Positions 46,059 through 57,010 of a stretch of DNA of 64,000 bases are shown one piece after another. This DNA is from Gnetum montanum (taxonomy: Eukaryota; Streptophyta; Gnetopsida; Gnetales; Gnetaceae), in contig MNCI01002152.1 in NCBI GenBank assembly GCA_015680685.1, forward strand, positions 601,676 through 665,675. The letters run 5' to 3'. Under the pieces are notes generated by a model that saw nothing but the letters and a program-made list of their open reading frames with translations, did not search any database and was not told the DNA's origin. The position numbers and the translations under genes are program-made. The stretch's first letter is position 1. The number at the start of each line of letters is the position of its first letter.

Positions 46059-47909
46059 ATGCCTCCCCTACAAGACTATGATGATTCCATACCTAATGAG
46101 GAAATTCATTGGAGAACCGATGAATTATATGACAATGAAGATTGGAGTACGCAATCTGAGGTGGGGGTTTCTTATAAACATAAACGGAGGCAACATCATC
46201 CCAATGCACAAAAGCATACCTTACTCAATGATGATGAACCCCCACTAGCCACTACAAGTCTAAAAAAAATACAAGAGGTTGTTCAAATCTCATGTAGGCA
46301 TCGTAAAGAGAGCTGTCTACCCAGGCTTGATTTAAACAACTTTTCTAATTTCTCATGAGGCTATGACTTAGATCCGCATCAACATTTACAAGCCTTCTAT
46401 GATGCCTGCACGTGGAACAACATTGATAATGGATGGCAAAAACTCAAGCTCTTTCCTATGACACTCATTGTCCAAGAAAAAGTATGGTATAGATCATTAA
46501 AACCAAATTCAATACGACATTGGTCAAGAATAGTAGAACTCTTTAATGAAATATATCAAACCTACGCAAGAGTGTCAGTCTTGAGGAAACAAATCCAAGA
46601 GTGGAAACAAGCACAACAAGAACCCTTAGACATGGCCTTAGAAAGATATTATGCACTATTAAATAGCTGTCCAGGCCATGAGTTCTCCAAGGAAAGCCTA
46701 ATGCACCATATCATTGATGGGCTATGTAATGAAACAAGAGAGACCTTAGGAATTTATGCCCAAGGTCAACTATATGAACTACAAACCCATCAAGTCCAAG
46801 AGCTCATTAAGCAGGTAGCAAAAGAAGAAGGAGAATTGGCTAGATGGGAGAGTGTTGAAAAACATCAATGAGATCAAAATCTCAACTTAACCAAGGTCCA
46901 TAATCATACAAAGGAGAAATCAACCAATCTCAAAGTGAAAGAACCATATTTTGTGGTACAAAAATCATTAGAAGAAGTCAAGGCAAAGATCAATAAGATC
47001 TTGGAATGGACATATCAAAAGTGTGGAGAATATATCGATATTATTGGAGATAGAGTTTTTACAACCCAAGAAGCAAGACATAACAGTAGAAAATCAGAAA
47101 TAAGGGACAAGGAAAATAAGAGCTCAACTGCCAATCATATGTATGAATGCAACATATGCCTGTACAATCATCCCAAGGGTCAATGTCCAATATTGTTACA
47201 TTTACATGAGCATTGGGGAAACACGTTACATCTAGAGTTTGTACAAAGGTACTGTGTTCGATCATACTGGCAACAATCCCGGTCGTGGGGGAGACCACCC
47301 CTAAATTGGAGACACCCTTTGTATCCTCTGAATCCAAATGCTTATCACATTCAACATCATGTTTCTCCAGCTAAGCCAACATACCCTATCTCATCACAAT
47401 ATCATTCTCATTAATACTATCAACCCATGCCTTCAACACAATCACCACCTTGTGTATTCTACACTTCTCCCAATTTTCAACATTCTCATCCTTTCCCTCC
47501 TTCTACATTGCCACCAACTGTTCCTACGGTGTCTGCACCACTGCAACAACCCACGAACGTTACTTGTGCTGCTACTACCAACAGCAGTGAGAGGCCTCCT
47601 CAACATCCAAAGCGTCCCTTCTTTAAACATGACCATAAGAAGGGACAACATAATTCTGAGGCCATTGCATCCACCAACTTAGCACAAGTCCCACATTGTG
47701 GTGCACCCTTATCTTCAAACCCAACACCTCATGTAACTCCATCAAGGCCACCAACTAACACTCCAACAACCATACAACCTAATGAACACAGTCATGGAAG
47801 GCAACATCCTAATCCTTGCATACCATCTAATGGTCCTAAATATCATAGTGGGCCAACTCGTTATCCAGGAACTACATCGTATAAAATTTCCCCACTATGC
47901 TTACTATGA
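46059..47909 (+). pseudogene. gag of element F, one frame with three stops
   Basis: A single frame of about 617 codons starting MPPLQDYDDS, with stops at 46356-46358 (TGA), 46869-46871 (TGA) and 47412-47414 (TAA); each fits a C-to-T change (CGA, CGA, CAA). Capsid features are LQAFYDACTWNNIDNGWQKL, KLFPMTLIVQEKVWYRSL, WSRIVELFNEIYQ and the gag-family stretch EPLDMALERYYALLNSCPGH followed by HHIIDGLCNETRETL (46610-46760). A coiled segment and a zinc motif C-x2-C-x3-H-x4-C (CNICLYNHPKGQC, about 47147) follow. The tail is rich in Pro, Ser, Thr and His. Gag would form the particle and select RNA. No protease domain follows. Confidence 0.85.
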
Positions 47910-49940
47910 TCAAGTGTGTGAACCCTGATGGGGTAAGTATGGACAAGTTCCAATATTTCCAACATGCAAGGATCCCCATTGTCATTTATTAATCCTTGCC
48001 GTCCTCAACCGTTTAGCTATGAGGGATATCCCCCATTCTAATAGCAAGCAGGATTAATAAATACTTTTCATTTTCTTTAATTTTACAACTTTTTGTTTTC
48101 CAATTTTTCATTTTTCAATTTCTTGTTTTATCTTTTTTTTCTTTTTTTCCCTTTACATTTTTATAAGTAATCTCATCTACGAATAAAACACTCATGTGGC
48201 TCATTGGTTGAGGTGTGTTCTATGTTGTCAAGTTTCAAGTGATAAATTATGTGGAAAGTGAGCCCATTACACCCACTCATCCATTCTACAAATAAGAGGT
48301 TCTGTTCAAGGGTACAGTGATATTCTTGACATTTTTAAAACTTAAAATTAATTTTGTGTTCATTGTACCTAGAATGAAGAAGGATGGACCAAGAGGGACT
48401 GATTAGGGTGTGACATCAAGGGGACTTGTGGATTCTCTTTGGTGACGTCTATGAGAGTTATCATGCAACGTGGTTGTACTAAGATCCTTGTAGATCTAAT
48501 GAAAAATAGGAGTAAGAGTAATCAAAATGGCACTCAAAAATCCAATTTTATTCTAGGGGATCCCAATGGAAAGACATGCACCCATGCTTGATGGTTGGCG
48601 GCTTCTATAGATTCAGTATTCAAAAAAAAAAGAAAAAAGAAGAAGAAAAATGAAAAGAAAAGTGCCACAAAACAAAAGTCACTCCTCCCTTGAAAAAAAC
48701 ACCAAGCGATTGTACACCTTGTTGTTGTGGTACTCTCATAGTTGCTCATCATGAGATGAAACAATGCGATGTCACTGCTTAGAGGAATGGACTTGGTCTT
48801 GATCTTGGAACAATGGGTTAATGACACCTTAATCATGCTTTACACGCAAGATTCACTATGCCCTGGCTCAGTTACCTCATGTCCCAATCTCTACGATCCT
48901 TTCTCTAGTCTATCTCATCTCACTATTCATGTAATTGTATCTCATGTCATGTGTAACATAGAATTTCTACCTCATTCTAGTGATAATGACATGTGTGTGT
49001 TTTGTGGAATTAGTGTAGATTACATTTAACCATTCTAGTGCCCACAGACACTTTAAGTGTGGTTACACAAGGGCATTATAAGTTAGAACCTACTTTGGGG
49101 AGGACCCAAATGTGTAATCTTTTGTAATCTTCACTTATGATACAACTCACATACACCATTTCTTACCCTCAACCTATTTTTCATAACATTCTTTCCCTCT
49201 TATCATCATCCCTCTGAATCAACGTTCCTATGAACCATCACATAGCCTTTTTCTCCCATCTGGGGTCCTTATTGATAAATACCACACCATGATAATTTTT
49301 GTGCCTTCAAAACTAGTTGAATTACCTTGGAACCCTTTAACAATCATCCATATGTCCTTAGTTTACATCATTTAATTCCAAATAAATATTAAAAATTTGG
49401 TACATTCTCTAAGTTCCCTAACTTCAATGAATATATATATACGTAACCCCCCTGTGGTAATCAACATCATTTGCAATTTTTCACGTAGGGGAAGTTTTTC
49501 AATTCCTCTCTACGACTCGTGATTGCGCATCCCTTTCTTTCATATCCATAACTTGCTTGTTGGTACTCTGATTTTCATTCCGTTTGAACCTACTTGAACC
49601 TAGAGTGTTTAGTTTAGTCATGGGGGAGGGGCACACGCCGAATAGTGCATAAATTTTTTGAAATTCATCATCACCCAAAGGACATATTTAAGGGTAATTA
49701 GTTCTAAAATTAAGAATAAAATGTATCAAAAAAAATTTCATTCCCTTAGCTATACTAGAAAATTAAATTTGGAAACCACCTAAGCAAAGAGAACTTAACA
49801 TTATAATCTTTCGGGGACATGTTCTTCTAATAATTAACATCACATGGAAATGGAAATAAAGTAAATATATTAATGAAAGTAGTAAGGTATAACCTAACTT
49901 TGGTAACAACCTTACTAACAATTGGCCCCGTGTAATTGTA
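47910..49940 (+). other. 3' region of element F
   Basis: Begins GGGATATCCCCCATTCTAAT (about 48027), the junction shared with G. A T-rich stretch at 48060-48170, the conserved block at 49062-49118 and a possible splice acceptor AATTGTAG at 49934-49941 are visible. Frames inside it are short and unsupported. Confidence 0.65.
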
Positions 49941-49941
49941 G

Positions 49942-50790
49942 ATGTTCTCAAAACATGAACACAGGAAGGTCCTACTCATGGTGTGATCAAACGAACTAGG
50001 AGAGGTGAAGGACAAGTTCCTTTCAAACAACATGCAGAGCAGGAGGAATAATCATTTAGTATCCACCAAGAAGACCCTATTACTATAAAATCAAGGAAGG
50101 TGGAAAGAGGAGCTGTTGTAGCTTCTGAACAGGGATGATATCTCACATTGCCCCAGGATTGTGTTCAGACCATCCATGAAAGGTCCATATTCACTGTAAT
50201 GATCATGGAATCAAAGTTTGAACCTTTCATAGAATTTTCTCTAGAGGTTGTTAGGGATTACCTCAAGGGGTCCCTATTATGGCCTACCCTCTCTAAAAGC
50301 AGTGCCTGGTACTTAGGGGAAACGTACCAATTTTGGCACAATAAAGAAGAAGGCACCATGGTTAACAATTGTGGTGTGACTGTTGATTTCTCTGTTCAAG
50401 CCATTTCGAAAGAATTAAACCTTCCAAATAAAAGGCCAAAGGTTGATTAGAGCTAGCTGGACACTTTCAGAACTGAGAAACTTAATAAACTATTGACAAA
50501 GAATAAAAGGGTGGCATAAGAAAAAGAGAAGGCTAACTGGGATGCCTCTATGGCACAAGCACAAACTTACATGCATGCCAAGGCACTTAATGCCTTACAA
50601 GGGGAGAAACTCCAGGCCATACTTTGACACTATCAAATTCCAAGACTTGGAGCTTAAGAAAAGGGAAAGACACCCATGGAGGAGCCACCACCACCAGGAA
50701 ATACATGAGTTCCATCCAATTTTGTAATCATAGGATTTTCTTTTGTGTTGTGTCTCAATTTTGTTCTGACTCCACATTGCAGCATGAATC
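49942..50790 (+). pseudogene. 3' ORF of element F
   Basis: Frame with HAEQEE-stop-SFSIHQEDPITIKS (about 50030-50085), then an open stretch from 50148: LPQDCVQTIHERSIFTVMIM, SKFEPFIEFSLEVVRDYLKG, LLWPTLSKSSAWYLGETYQF, NNCGVTVDFSVQAISKELNL, ending in a TAG at 50448-50450. After it come ANWDASMAQAQTYMHAKALN and a tail with MEEPPPPGNT or, in another frame, DTHGGATTTRKYMSS. Homologous remnants are in G and J. It is in the place of the Athila extra (env-like) ORF. The function is unknown. The J copy continues for a longer homologous half that F has lost. Confidence 0.6.
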
Positions 50791-50880
50791 CATTCTAGCC
50801 AGTCAATAATCCCATACCTATCCACTATGTAATCAATGGAGCTTGTTCTCACTTTAACTCGAGGATGAGTTTTCATTCAG

Positions 50881-50891
50881 TCCTGGGGGTA
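50881..50891 (+). promoter_or_regulatory. Polypurine tract of element F
   Basis: TCCTGGGGGTA right before the LTR start. Same position as ATGGGGGTA in B and the complement in G. Confidence 0.7.
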
Positions 50892-51765
50892 TGATGAGTC
50901 ATGAATTTGCTGACAGCCATGATATCACACCCACAATAACGCACCCACGATATCGCACCTGTGATATCGCATCCACGGAATCACAGCCAACGTGATATCG
51001 TAGCTTGTCTCCTCATCTATAAATAAGAGGTAGATAGAAGAGTTAGGATCATCATAGAATAGATCTTTTTGTCAATTTTAGTTTAAGTGTTAAGTTTTAG
51101 TTCTTGTTTTTCTCTCAACCCTTTTCCTCCCAGTGTATGCACGTAGTGTGGTGGATGTAATTGTACGACATCCTTTATTCGAGTGTGACATACTTGGACA
51201 TGCACATGACCAGAAATAAAGATCGATATTACTTCATCATTGTATCATTCACTTAGTTTAATCATTTAATTAATTTTTATTTACTACTTTCCTAGTTAAT
51301 CTCTTTCACCCTTAAACTCATGTTAAAACGCCTAATGAGTACGACTTGATTACGAGCACTTAAGTGTGACTACCTGGTAACCCAGTAGCATACCTAGGAT
51401 CTATGCTTGGTAATCCCAGTGGTAGTTGTGCATGAAGTCCAAGGTGTGTATGGATAATCAAGGAACGGATGCTCATCACACTTAAGTTAGTTTAGATTCT
51501 TTCATCCTCTCTCTCCTAAATTAGTGAATATTACTTTCCATTTACTTTAGGAGTAGCATTAGATTAGAAACCACATCATACACCTCACTCTGGACTAAAT
51601 CATATGTGACAAAGCTAATACTAGTCCAAGTGGGAAGATAACGAACTACAACCTAAGGCTAACTGTCTAGATGCCACAACTAGTCCGTCTGCGGAGTTCA
51701 ACCGAATCATGGGTGTAACGCTCATATTCGTATGGTTGAGTGTAGGGGTACCTCGCCACTCATTA
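50892..51765 (+). repeat. 3' LTR of element F
   Basis: TGATGAGTCATGAATTTG at the start, CCACTCATTA at the end (CA changed to TA). TATA at about 51017. It has one more GATATCGCACC-type unit than the 5' LTR. 874 bases. Confidence 0.93.
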
Positions 51766-52937
51766 GTTGTATATATGATTGTGTGATTGTTATTCTTGTA
51801 GGACCAAGATGGGATGATAAGGAATGCACTAGTGTAGACCAAAGAATAAATTCATCCACAATATCTCAAGGTCTCATCCACAAAAGAAAAGCTTAAAGGA
51901 AGAGAATTTAAAGAACATGGACAAGCAAAGTTTTCATTATTGAAGCATGCAATAGTACAAGGTTATGAACAAGAAACAAAGAATTCATCATGCAAAGGAA
52001 GGTGAAGAAAGAAATCTTCAAGAAATAGTATACATCTTGGTAAAAATGAAAGATGCATAGACAAAGATGTCTCCAATAAATAGTAGACATCTTTCATAAG
52101 ACAAAGACATATTAACTATACAAAGTTGTCTTCATAGAATGCAGGACAATTTCATAAAAGATGTCTTTCCCTAGACAAAGATGTCTTCCTAGAATGGAGA
52201 TTTCAGAAAGACATCTTTAAAATAAAGACATCTTCCTAGAATAGAGGGAAAATACAAAAAAAACATCTCAAGCAGGAAGAAGATGTCTTTCAGAGCTGTT
52301 AGCTACTATTAGCTAACCGTTGCATGAGTTCCAAGATGGATTTGGAAACATGGTGACTATATGAAAATATTATTCTCATTGGGAATAGTGCAAGCTCTTG
52401 TACAATCATTGTCTAATCATTTGCCAGTCATTGTAATCATTGCTGCTTCTCATTGTATTATCATTTGTTTCTTATAAAGTGTGTTGCACCTCAAAGTACA
52501 AGGATTAGCAAACTAAGTTACATTCATCCCTTGTAATTGTTGTTCTTCTTTGTTGCCATGTGGGGTTGATGTACTTCTTGTGGGAAGGCATCTTAATTGA
52601 GCTTGTCAATATCCTACAAGATTGATAGGTTGGTGTTGTAGAACAACACTCTTGAGTAGAGCTCAAGATTGTAAAGGTTGTGGAAGCTTGAAAATCACAT
52701 TCCAAGCATAACAGGACCTTTCAAGATTGAGTGGTTGGTGCATCATCACAACAGGGACTTGAAGATTGTACAAGGTGTGGATCCTTCAAACCACATTTGA
52801 GGGCAACAAAGTCTAAAGGTGTGCTTGTAATCTACCCTCCAAGTGTAGACTACCCAAGATAAGAAACTATGTTAAGTTTTTTGTGTCTACTTTTTCCAAA
52901 GAATTTCAATGCCCCCTTCTAAGTTTAATGATCCACA
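51766..52937 (+). repeat. 5' LTR of H, right piece
   Basis: Continues from 45057 after element F. It aligns with 54975-56183, has a dense set of GATGTCTT/AAGACATC words at 52010-52290, a TATA-type TTATAAAG at about 52472, and ends AATGATCCACA. Confidence 0.85.
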
Positions 52938-52939
52938 AG

Positions 52940-52952
52940 TGGTATCAAAGCC
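52940..52952 (+). promoter_or_regulatory. Primer binding site of element H (initiator Met tRNA)
   Basis: TGGTATCAAAGCC, the usual copia primer site (family form TGGTATCAGAGCC), two bases after the LTR. Confidence 0.85.
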
Positions 52953-52991
52953 TAGTACTCTTATTTGTCATCATCAACTTCAAGAGTGAAC

Positions 52992-54060
52992 AATGGAGTG
53001 GACATCTTACATAAATCCATCCATGTTTGAGAGCTTCGACTCCACCTATTGGAAAGCTAGAATGCAAAGGTTCTTCAAATCCATGGAGTTTGAAGTGTAG
53101 GAGTCATTCCTTGAAGGCTATGCTCCACCTATTGATAACTCCACCAACATCATCAAGCCTCACATCAAATGGACACAAGAGTAAAAGGATAAGTTCATGT
53201 TTGATTCAAAATGAAAAAAAAATTTTATATTATGCATTGAATAAATTTAAATTTAATAGAGTAGCATGATGTAAAATAGCCAAAGAAATTTTGGAAACTT
53301 TAGAAGCTACCTATGAAGGAACATCTATTATTAAGTAATCAAAATTGTTAGTTTTGCAAAGTGAATACGATAAACTCAAAATGAGAGAAGGTGAAAAAAT
53401 AAAAGATTATTTCTCTAGAGCTAATGATCTTATTATAGCTATTAGAGGAATAGATAAACATTATCCTAAATAATGATCAGAACTCAACAACTAGAGTTTA
53501 GACCAAAGATCATGGCTATGGAGGAGATTAGAAACTTCTCAACCTTAAAATATAAAGAGCTTCAAAGTGCTCTCATTGCTTATGAAATGAATCTCATAAC
53601 AAAGAAGTAATCCAAGAAAGACCTATTACTCTAAAGACTACCTACAAGGAGAAGGAGTTCAATGAACATAATGAGGGTAGCGAAGATGAGATTTCATTTC
53701 TCTCAAGGAAGCTACAATGATTACTAATAAGAAGAAACAAGGGGGCATCACAACAAAGACCCAATTTATTCAAAAGTAGAAAAAGAGCTAGAAATTTTTT
53801 AAATTCTATCTTAAATTTCCATTCTATAGAATGTTTGGTTTCTAGAGGAAGAGCCCATATGGCCTCCAAATGTCATAGTGATATCAAGGTACAGCCAAAA
53901 AGCAAATACAATGATGAGGAATTGAAAAATACAAAATTTTATACAAGTTGGGATGATGGTAAGAAAAGTGAAGAAGAAGCATGAAATTCTTCCAAATATT
54001 CACATCTCATGTACATGGCACTTATAGATGAAAATTCCTCACATGTGGCTGAACAAGATG
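52992..54060 (+). pseudogene. Ty1/copia gag of element H
   Basis: ATG at 52992 gives MEWTSYINPSMFESFDSTYW and KARMQRFFKSMEFEV, the start typical of copia gag, with an in-frame TAG at 53098-53100. Later pieces: ILYYALNKFKFNRVA (frame change near 53215), ILETLEATYEGTS, LLVLQSEYDKLKMREGEKIK and DYFSRANDLI, all in the UBN2-type gag domain (53200-53450), then LEFRPKIMAMEEIRNFSTLK (about 53490). A linker with LMYMALIDE (about 54010) is the usual end before the pol part, but no protease or integrase follows. Several stops. Confidence 0.78.
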
Positions 54061-54928
54061 GTAAGTTTGACAAAAGGTAGAGTGAATTTAAATAAGAAAT
54101 TTTTTTTTACATAATTTGATTAGGAAGGCAAATAAATTTGTAATTTCTAAGTTGGATGCTATTCATGATAAAGTGAAGGAAGTGATCTTAGACATAAAAG
54201 CTAAGATTCAATAACTAACCTCTTTTAATAAGGATTACAGCAAGGTTCAAGAAGAGGAGACTCCTAAAAATAGCCAAAGAATTTAGAGGAAGCTACACAT
54301 GAAAATTCAAGCTCAAGCATAATCAGGTTTGATAGTTTTGATCATGAGGAACATGAGGAAAATACTTTACTTTTGTGTAAAAATTATGATAGTAAGAAAA
54401 CTCTTAACTATACTTATAATTATCAAAACAAGATTAACACTTGATCTTGTCAAAAAGGCTTTGGTAAGGAAATTATGAAGGTACCAATAAGTGAAAATGA
54501 AGTGAAGTGGAGAATTGAGAATGATGCAATAAGTGATGAAAGATTTTATCATGAAGAACATGAACAAATGGAGAAATCACATACATGATCTAATGAAAGA
54601 GAACCTAAGGATGAGGAGATACTTCATGAGAGGGGACCTCATCTCAAACTTCATTAATCTTCTATTCTCCCTTGTAAGCAAGGTAAGTCAAGTTATGTTT
54701 CCATCTCTTTGCTTGCTAGTTATTTGAAGTCCAAAATTATTTATCTTGTTTAGATCACAAAAATGTTGGAATAATTTTTTATAGCATCTTATAGTCATTT
54801 TTGAGCTTGATACAATTAGTTCTATGAAAAAATGTGTGTAGCACTAATGGGGAAGTTTAGTATAGTTATATTTGTATGATCACTAACCCATTTTCGTAAG
54901 TTTTGAACATCACCAAAAAGGGGGAGAT
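54061..54928 (+). other. Internal 3' part of H, no gene, with polypurine tract
   Basis: AT-rich text with Glu/Lys-rich frames and no copia pol motif. It ends with AAAAAGGGGGAGAT (54915-54928), the polypurine tract before the LTR. Confidence 0.65.
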
Positions 54929-56183
54929 TGCAGACCTTTTGGTGTGTCAAAATGTTAAGAAAAATGGAAACAAAGGTTATGTGTATGGTTGTGTGGTTGT
55001 TGTGGTTGTAGGACCAAGATGAGATGACAATGAACACACTAGTGTAGAAAAAAGTAGAAAGTCATCCACAAGGTCTCAAGGTCTCATCCACAAAAGAAAA
55101 GCTCAAAGGAATATAATTCAAAGAAAATGGACAAGAAAATTTTTCATCATTGAAGCATGCAGAAGTTCAACATTATGAACAAGGAATGAAGAATTCATCA
55201 TGAAAAGGAAGGTGAAGAAAGATGTCTTCAAGAAATAATAGACATCTTGGTAGAAACGAAAGATGCATAGATAAAGATGTCTCCAAAAAACAACAAAGGC
55301 TTTCATTAGGTAAAGACATCTTCACCAAATAAATATGTCTTCACCTAACGTAGGCAAGTTTCAGAAAGATGTCTCTCCCTAGATGAAGAAATCTTCCTAA
55401 AATGGAGATTTTAGAAAGACATCTTTCCCAAACAAAGATGTCTTTCTAGAGTAAAGGGAAAATACAAAAAGATGTCTCAGGTAGGAAGAAGACATCTTTC
55501 ATAACTATTAGCTACTATTAGCTAGTTGTTGCATGAGTTCAAAGATGGATTTGAAAACATGATGACTATAAGAAGATATTATTCTCATTAGAAATAGTGC
55601 AAGCTCTTGTACAATCACTATCTAGTCATTTATCAAGCATTGTAATCATTGTTGCTCCTCAAAGTATTATAATTTGTTCATTATAAAGTATGTTGTACCT
55701 CCAAGTACAAGGATCAAAAAACTAAGTTGCATTCATTCCTTGTAATTGTTGTTCTTCCTTGTTTCCTTATAGGGTTAATGTGCTTCTTGTAAGAAGGCAT
55801 CTTGATTAAGCTTCTTAGAATCCTACAGGATTGAGTGGTTGGTGTTGTGGCACAACACTTCTAAATAGAGCTCAAGATTGTAAAGGTTGTGAAAGCCTGG
55901 AGACCACATTCCAAGCCTAATGGAACCTTGCAGGATCGAGTGGTTGGTGCAGCATCACAACACTCTAGAGCAAGGCTTGAAGATTGTACAGGGTGTGGAC
56001 CCTTCAAACCACATTTGAGAGCAACAAAGTCCAGAGGTATGCTTGCGATCTACACTTTGAGTGTGAACTATCCAAGTTGGGGAACAATGTTAAATTTGGT
56101 GTGTGTGCCTTATCCAAATAATTTCAATTTGAAATTTTATTCATCCCCCACCTCCAGCCTACCTCTAAGTTCAACAATCCACA
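54929..56183 (+). repeat. 3' LTR of H
   Basis: TGCAGACCTTTTGG at the start, CAACAATCCACA at the end. It aligns with the split 5' LTR and shows the uninterrupted target of F near 54974-55000. GATGTCTT/AAGACATC words are dense at 55215-55500. Confidence 0.87.
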
Positions 56184-57010
56184 CTAATGTTTAGGAGATG
56201 ATTTGATCACAATTGTTAAACTTACGAGTGAGTATGAATATGTAGGTGATAATTATTATTGCTAATGTGTTTAAGAGGTATAAGATGATGTGGAATTGGT
56301 CATGAAGTATGAAACATAAGAGCTATACAAGTGGATCTTCCCCAAAGAAAGCTTCTACCCTTAATACTCTTATATAACCATACCTACAAGTGTCCATGAG
56401 CACTTAAGGAGTTGAATGTAAATCATGCCTATCTTCCAAAATTCTCATGTTATTATTACCTCATTAAGAAAATAATACTATATTATACAAAACCATCAAA
56501 TTATAATGATATATAATAATGAGGTACAATGATAGTAGGAGGGATAATAGAAAATAAAACATGAGTTTCTTACCATAAGCATAATGAATTCTATGTATAA
56601 TGCAAGGTTAAAATAATCATTAGCCTTTCTATCTAATATCCAAACCAATTCTATAGTACTTACCAATGTTATCACATTGTATCATCTCAAAACTAACAAC
56701 CATACAACTATCATAATTGTAAGAAATATCATTACTTTAAAATGAAGTATTATGAAGTAATTTATTAACTACATAGTTAATTTGAAGGAGAATTGGCCAT
56801 TGGATAGAGGAGTACCTTCAAGTATGGGTAATACATCTTTTTAGTGGGAGTCCAAAAAAAAATTATTATATGTATTTATTATATTATTACTATGTCAACC
56901 TTACTAGATGACTACTTTTAGGCATGGGTATCATGTCTTTCTAGTGACATGACAAGGCAACACTTATTTTAGAACATGCTTCTATTTTTTGGAAGAACTT
57001 CAGTAAATAA
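56184..57010 (-). mobile_element. Athila-like fragment J, upstream part
   Basis: Homologous to the G 3' region 37680-38345 in the same (minus) orientation, including the conserved block at 56326-56377 and TTTAGGCATGGGT-CATGTCTTTCTAGTG near 56925. It is separated by H from the J 3' ORF. Its left border is the H LTR end. Confidence 0.7.

Larger units (their letters stand above)
45058..51765 (+). mobile_element. Athila-like non-autonomous element F with perfect target duplication
   Basis: 5' LTR 45058-45917, tRNA-Asp-type primer site, gag 46059-47909, 3' region, 3' ORF, polypurine tract and 3' LTR 50892-51765. GTTGT flanks both ends (45053-45057 and 51766-51770). The uninterrupted target is seen in the H 3' LTR at about 54974-55000. 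No protease, RT or integrase between gag and the 3' region. Total 6.7 kb. LTRs keep CpGs, so F is young relative to most neighbours. Confidence 0.93.
45006..56183 (+). mobile_element. Ty1/copia-like element H, gag only, split by element F
   Basis: 5' LTR 45006-45057 plus 51766-52937, initiator-Met primer site at 52940, gag to about 54060, further decayed frame, polypurine tract at 54917-54928 and 3' LTR 54929-56183. The internal region is only about 2 kb and contains no protease, integrase or RT, so it is a non-autonomous element. It lies inside Athila-like fragment J. No clear target duplication was found (GTAAA left, CTAAT right). Confidence 0.8.

Noticed and set aside
45001-56188. Target duplication of element H
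   Set aside because: The five bases beside the inferred ends (GTAAA, CTAAT) do not match, and the 5' end is only set by alignment, so none is claimed.
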